Origin: Omnitrophica WOR_2 bacterium RIFCSPLOWO2_12_FULL_51_24
Lineage (GTDB): Bacteria > Omnitrophota > Gorgyraeia > Pluralincolimonadales > Pluralincolimonadaceae
Assembly (NCBI GenBank): GCA_001805885.1
Contig: MHHC01000033.1
Coordinates: forward strand, 1-8,167
DNA: 8,167 bases
Reading direction: 5' to 3'
The notes beneath the pieces are model-generated. The model was not told the DNA's origin. It searched no databases and saw only the letters and a list, made by a program, of their open reading frames with translations. Made by a program: the position numbers and the translations under genes. Below are positions 6,159 through 8,167 of this stretch, in pieces. Position 1 is the stretch's first letter. The number at the start of each line of letters is the position of its first letter.

Positions 6159-8093
6159 ATGATGAAATCCGCGATAAAATCATTTCTCATTTCTTTATTT
6201 ATTTCCCCGCTGATATTTTCGGTCAGCCTCCAAGCTACCCCTGTTTGGGCCGAAGAGATCGCCCAAATGAACGCTACCGTTGTAAAAATTTCCGGCGATG
6301 TCCGCATACTCAGCCGCGGTAAGATCGCCTGGCATGACGCAAAGGCCGGAGAGATACTTAGTGCCGGCGATAAGATAGAGACCAAGGAAAACGGAAAGAT
6401 CGAGATAAGACTCGATAACAATAACGTAATAAACCTCAAGCCCAATTCCGATCTTATCCTTCAAAAACTCACATCAGATGCCGCTACTGGCAATTACGAA
6501 AATATATTCGAATCCTCAAAAGGTAAGTTTCGCGCCAAGGTAGAAAAAATAAAGAACACCTCAAAATTCGAAATAAAGACCCCGAACGCCGTTGCCTGCG
6601 TCCGCGGCACTATAATGTATCTTGTCGTCTATCCTGATTCGACCATGGCTTTCTTCGAGGAAGGGGTGGGATTCGTTACAAATCCTTTTTCCGGGCAGGC
6701 CTTTGATGTTGACCCGGGCAATGTATATCAAATAGATGAGAACGGGAATGTTAGCGGGCCGGTTATACCGACTTCGGAGCAACTTCAGGATATAGTAGAA
6801 GGATGGGATGTTGGCGCCGGCGCCGAAGGCTATAGCGAGGCGGGCGGTGATGATCTCGGAGGCGATACTGGTCCAAATGATAATTCCGGCGATGCGATGA
6901 ACGACAGGAGAAACTCCCGGGATAGTGACTTCGGCTCAAACGGGAATAACGCAGGCGGCGGGACGACTACATCGGGCGGAGCCGGCACAACGACTGAAAC
7001 CGATACCGATGGAGACGGTTTAACCAATGAGCGCGAACTCAATACGTGGCAGACGGATCCGTTAGTTCCTAATGCAGACGCAGATGTGGATCTTATCCCT
7101 GATATCGAAGATGCCTTTGCTCGTGAAGATCATCCTGAAGACGTAGACCTTGACGAAACAAACCCGGATATCTACGGCTCTCGTGACAATATCCGTGACG
7201 AAATAAAAGATATTATCGACCGCAATGCGCTTAGGGACGATATTCAGGACATGATCGATGACGGAAATACCAGGAATCTCGATGCCCGGATGGAACAGGT
7301 TACAGATGCCCAGACCGGTAAAGTGCTGACGGACAGGCAGGGTTACCGCGTAAGGATCGAACAATATGTCTTAAGGCCGGATTTATACACAGTCCAGTTA
7401 CTTAACATCAGCTTAAGGACGCAGGAAGCGGGAAGTTTAGCGGGTCTAAACACTTTGGATTGGACGACGCGCTTTCATCAGTCTTTAGACGCCCTTACCG
7501 GTGGAGAACTTCGTGATTTGCCGTGGAATGAATATCTGCTGGGAAGCCCTGTCAAATATGGTACTACCCAACCCGGCTATTACCCTGACTGGACACAGGT
7601 AAGGCTTGAAAACCCGCAAGGCAACACTTTCATGGAAAAAAAGGATTTTGATAATTTACAATATAGTTCCAGTAAGAAATGGCATCAAAATATCCTCTGG
7701 GATAAAGTGTCGTTTGACCGGGGTAATAATTGGTATAATTTCTCAACAGGCAATATAAACGGGGGAAACAACCCGGATGGATTTTCAATTAATCCTTCAG
7801 GTCTTGGCAGCTCATACAATGTGGATGTAAGGTTCTATGTCATCTCTGATAGCGGAACATTAGTAAACGCAGGCGATAAGTTCTTCGACAATATCTGGGA
7901 GTTTTTAGCAGTAAATATGCCCAAGGCAAGCAACGAACCCGCGCCGAATACTAATCGAAGGAATATCGGAGATAACAATTTAGAGATCAGGTTATCCTCT
8001 AAATTCGGAGGCGCGCAGGTCAGGGACATCGACCTTATTTATATCCCATGGAACAGGCAGACCTGGCATACAAGCCATAATTGGGGAGACTGA
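6159..8093 (+). CDS. Exported FecR-domain protein with thrombospondin type-3-like Ca motif and unknown C-terminal domain
   Basis: A predicted periplasmic or surface protein of 644 residues. Seen in order: a Sec signal peptide (1-31, cleavage after TPVWA); a FecR domain (about 65-160) with LSAGDKIETKENGKIEIRL, NVINLKPNSDLIL and the hallmark TPNAVACVRGT (141-151), where Cys147, the only cysteine, sits where Gly is common; a flexible acidic Gly/Asn/Ser/Thr linker (about 217-280); DTDGDGLTNERE (282-293), an EF-hand-like calcium loop with D282, D284, D286 and E293, followed by TDP and DADVDLIPD (307-315) as in type-3 thrombospondin repeats; an acidic helical repeat (345-370); and a C-terminal region (about 375-644), rich in aromatic, Asn and alternating beta-like stretches, that I do not recognise. 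Unlike the classical FecR regulator it has no N-terminal anti-sigma domain and no inner-membrane helix, so it is not a standard sigma regulator. It has its own promoter. Its place beside a CHASE2 sensor suggests a partner or ligand-presenting role, which is inference. Confidence 0.88.
   Translation: MMKSAIKSFLISLFISPLIFSVSLQATPVWAEEIAQMNATVVKISGDVRILSRGKIAWHDAKAGEILSAGDKIETKENGKIEIRLDNNNVINLKPNSDLILQKLTSDAATGNYENIFESSKGKFRAKVEKIKNTSKFEIKTPNAVACVRGTIMYLVVYPDSTMAFFEEGVGFVTNPFSGQAFDVDPGNVYQIDENGNVSGPVIPTSEQLQDIVEGWDVGAGAEGYSEAGGDDLGGDTGPNDNSGDAMNDRRNSRDSDFGSNGNNAGGGTTTSGGAGTTTETDTDGDGLTNERELNTWQTDPLVPNADADVDLIPDIEDAFAREDHPEDVDLDETNPDIYGSRDNIRDEIKDIIDRNALRDDIQDMIDDGNTRNLDARMEQVTDAQTGKVLTDRQGYRVRIEQYVLRPDLYTVQLLNISLRTQEAGSLAGLNTLDWTTRFHQSLDALTGGELRDLPWNEYLLGSPVKYGTTQPGYYPDWTQVRLENPQGNTFMEKKDFDNLQYSSSKKWHQNILWDKVSFDRGNNWYNFSTGNINGGNNPDGFSINPSGLGSSYNVDVRFYVISDSGTLVNAGDKFFDNIWEFLAVNMPKASNEPAPNTNRRNIGDNNLEIRLSSKFGGAQVRDIDLIYIPWNRQTWHTSHNWGD
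7179..7268 (+). repeat. Short acidic helical repeat in the FecR-domain protein
   Basis: Residues 345-356 (IRDEIKDIIDRN) and 358-370 (LRDDIQDMIDDGN) are two copies of a 13-residue amphipathic motif with hydrophobic positions every three or four residues. The copies have diverged at DNA level. The unit links the calcium-loop region to the C-terminal domain. Confidence 0.55.
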
Positions 8094-8096
8094 TTC

Positions 8097-8167
8097 TTAG
8101 AACTCTATTGAGATACCTGACTGGACCTGATAGACATTGTAATTATATGTGTAGAATTGCTCGTATT
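8097..8167 (-). CDS. C-terminus of a convergent outer-membrane beta-barrel protein (partial)
   Basis: On the minus strand an open frame enters from the right edge and ends with TAA at 8099-8097, giving 22 residues that end in YNYNVYQVQSGISIEF. The end fits the outer-membrane barrel beta-signal read by the BAM complex: Phe last, hydrophobics at -3, -5 and -9, and Tyr at -11. The frame also avoids stops, while the other two minus-strand frames are closed. Only three bases separate its stop from the stop of the FecR-domain gene, so the genes converge tail to tail. The family cannot be named from so short a piece. It could be a porin, a transporter-type barrel or a small OmpA-like barrel. It could also be chance, since 22 codons is short. 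Confidence 0.5.
   Translation of the reverse strand, partial: YEQFYTYNYNVYQVQSGISIEF

Noticed and set aside
6999..7112. True EF-hand protein or dockerin in the FecR-domain protein
   Set aside because: There is one good calcium loop, but no flanking EF-hand helices and no second dockerin copy. The TDP and D-x-D-x-D-x-x-x-D continuation fits a type-3 thrombospondin-like repeat better.
6159..8093. Classical FecR sigma-factor regulator
   Set aside because: A cleavable signal peptide replaces the cytoplasmic N-terminal domain and membrane helix, and no sigma factor gene is adjacent in the window.

Overview
The window looks like part of a chromosome from a Gram-negative-type bacterium, probably an uncultured lineage. 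It encodes Sec signal peptides for periplasmic proteins, a FecR-domain protein, and what appears to be the C-terminus of an outer-membrane beta-barrel. Intermediate base composition, frequent ATA (Ile) and AGG (Arg) codons and the mix of protein families made me think of Omnitrophota or a relative. That is an impression, not a proof. I see no mobile element, tRNA, rRNA or CRISPR array, and coding density is very high.

Left part (1-6055): four plus-strand genes packed as one probable operon. (1) A secreted, all-helical (alpha/alpha)-toroid protein whose true start lies left of the window. (2) The membrane zinc protease HtpX, 12 bases later and with a strong Shine-Dalgarno. (3) A DinG-type Fe-S DNA helicase that starts on the base after the htpX stop. 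(4) A membrane CHASE2-PP2C (SpoIIE/RsbU-type) phosphatase that overlaps dinG by ATGA. A T-rich hairpin straddles the last stop codon and may be an intrinsic terminator.

Right part (6056-8167): a 103-base gap carries a near-consensus sigma-70 promoter (TTGACA-N18-TATACT). It drives a separate 644-residue exported protein with a FecR domain, an acidic Gly/Asn/Ser/Thr linker, a thrombospondin type-3-like calcium motif, a short acidic helical repeat and a C-terminal domain of about 270 residues that I do not recognise. Three bases after its stop, the minus strand carries the last 22 codons of a convergent frame. That frame ends in a typical outer-membrane barrel beta-signal (alternating hydrophobics, final Phe).

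How they may work together: CHASE2 is an extracytoplasmic sensor domain, and here it is joined to a cytoplasmic phosphatase of the kind used in partner-switching. The next gene encodes a periplasmic FecR-domain protein, and after that comes a probable outer-membrane barrel. A cell-envelope sensing route (outer membrane to periplasm to cytoplasmic phosphatase) is an attractive inference. HtpX upstream also fits an envelope-quality theme. No anti-sigma kinase, anti-sigma antagonist or sigma factor is visible in the window, so the output is unknown.
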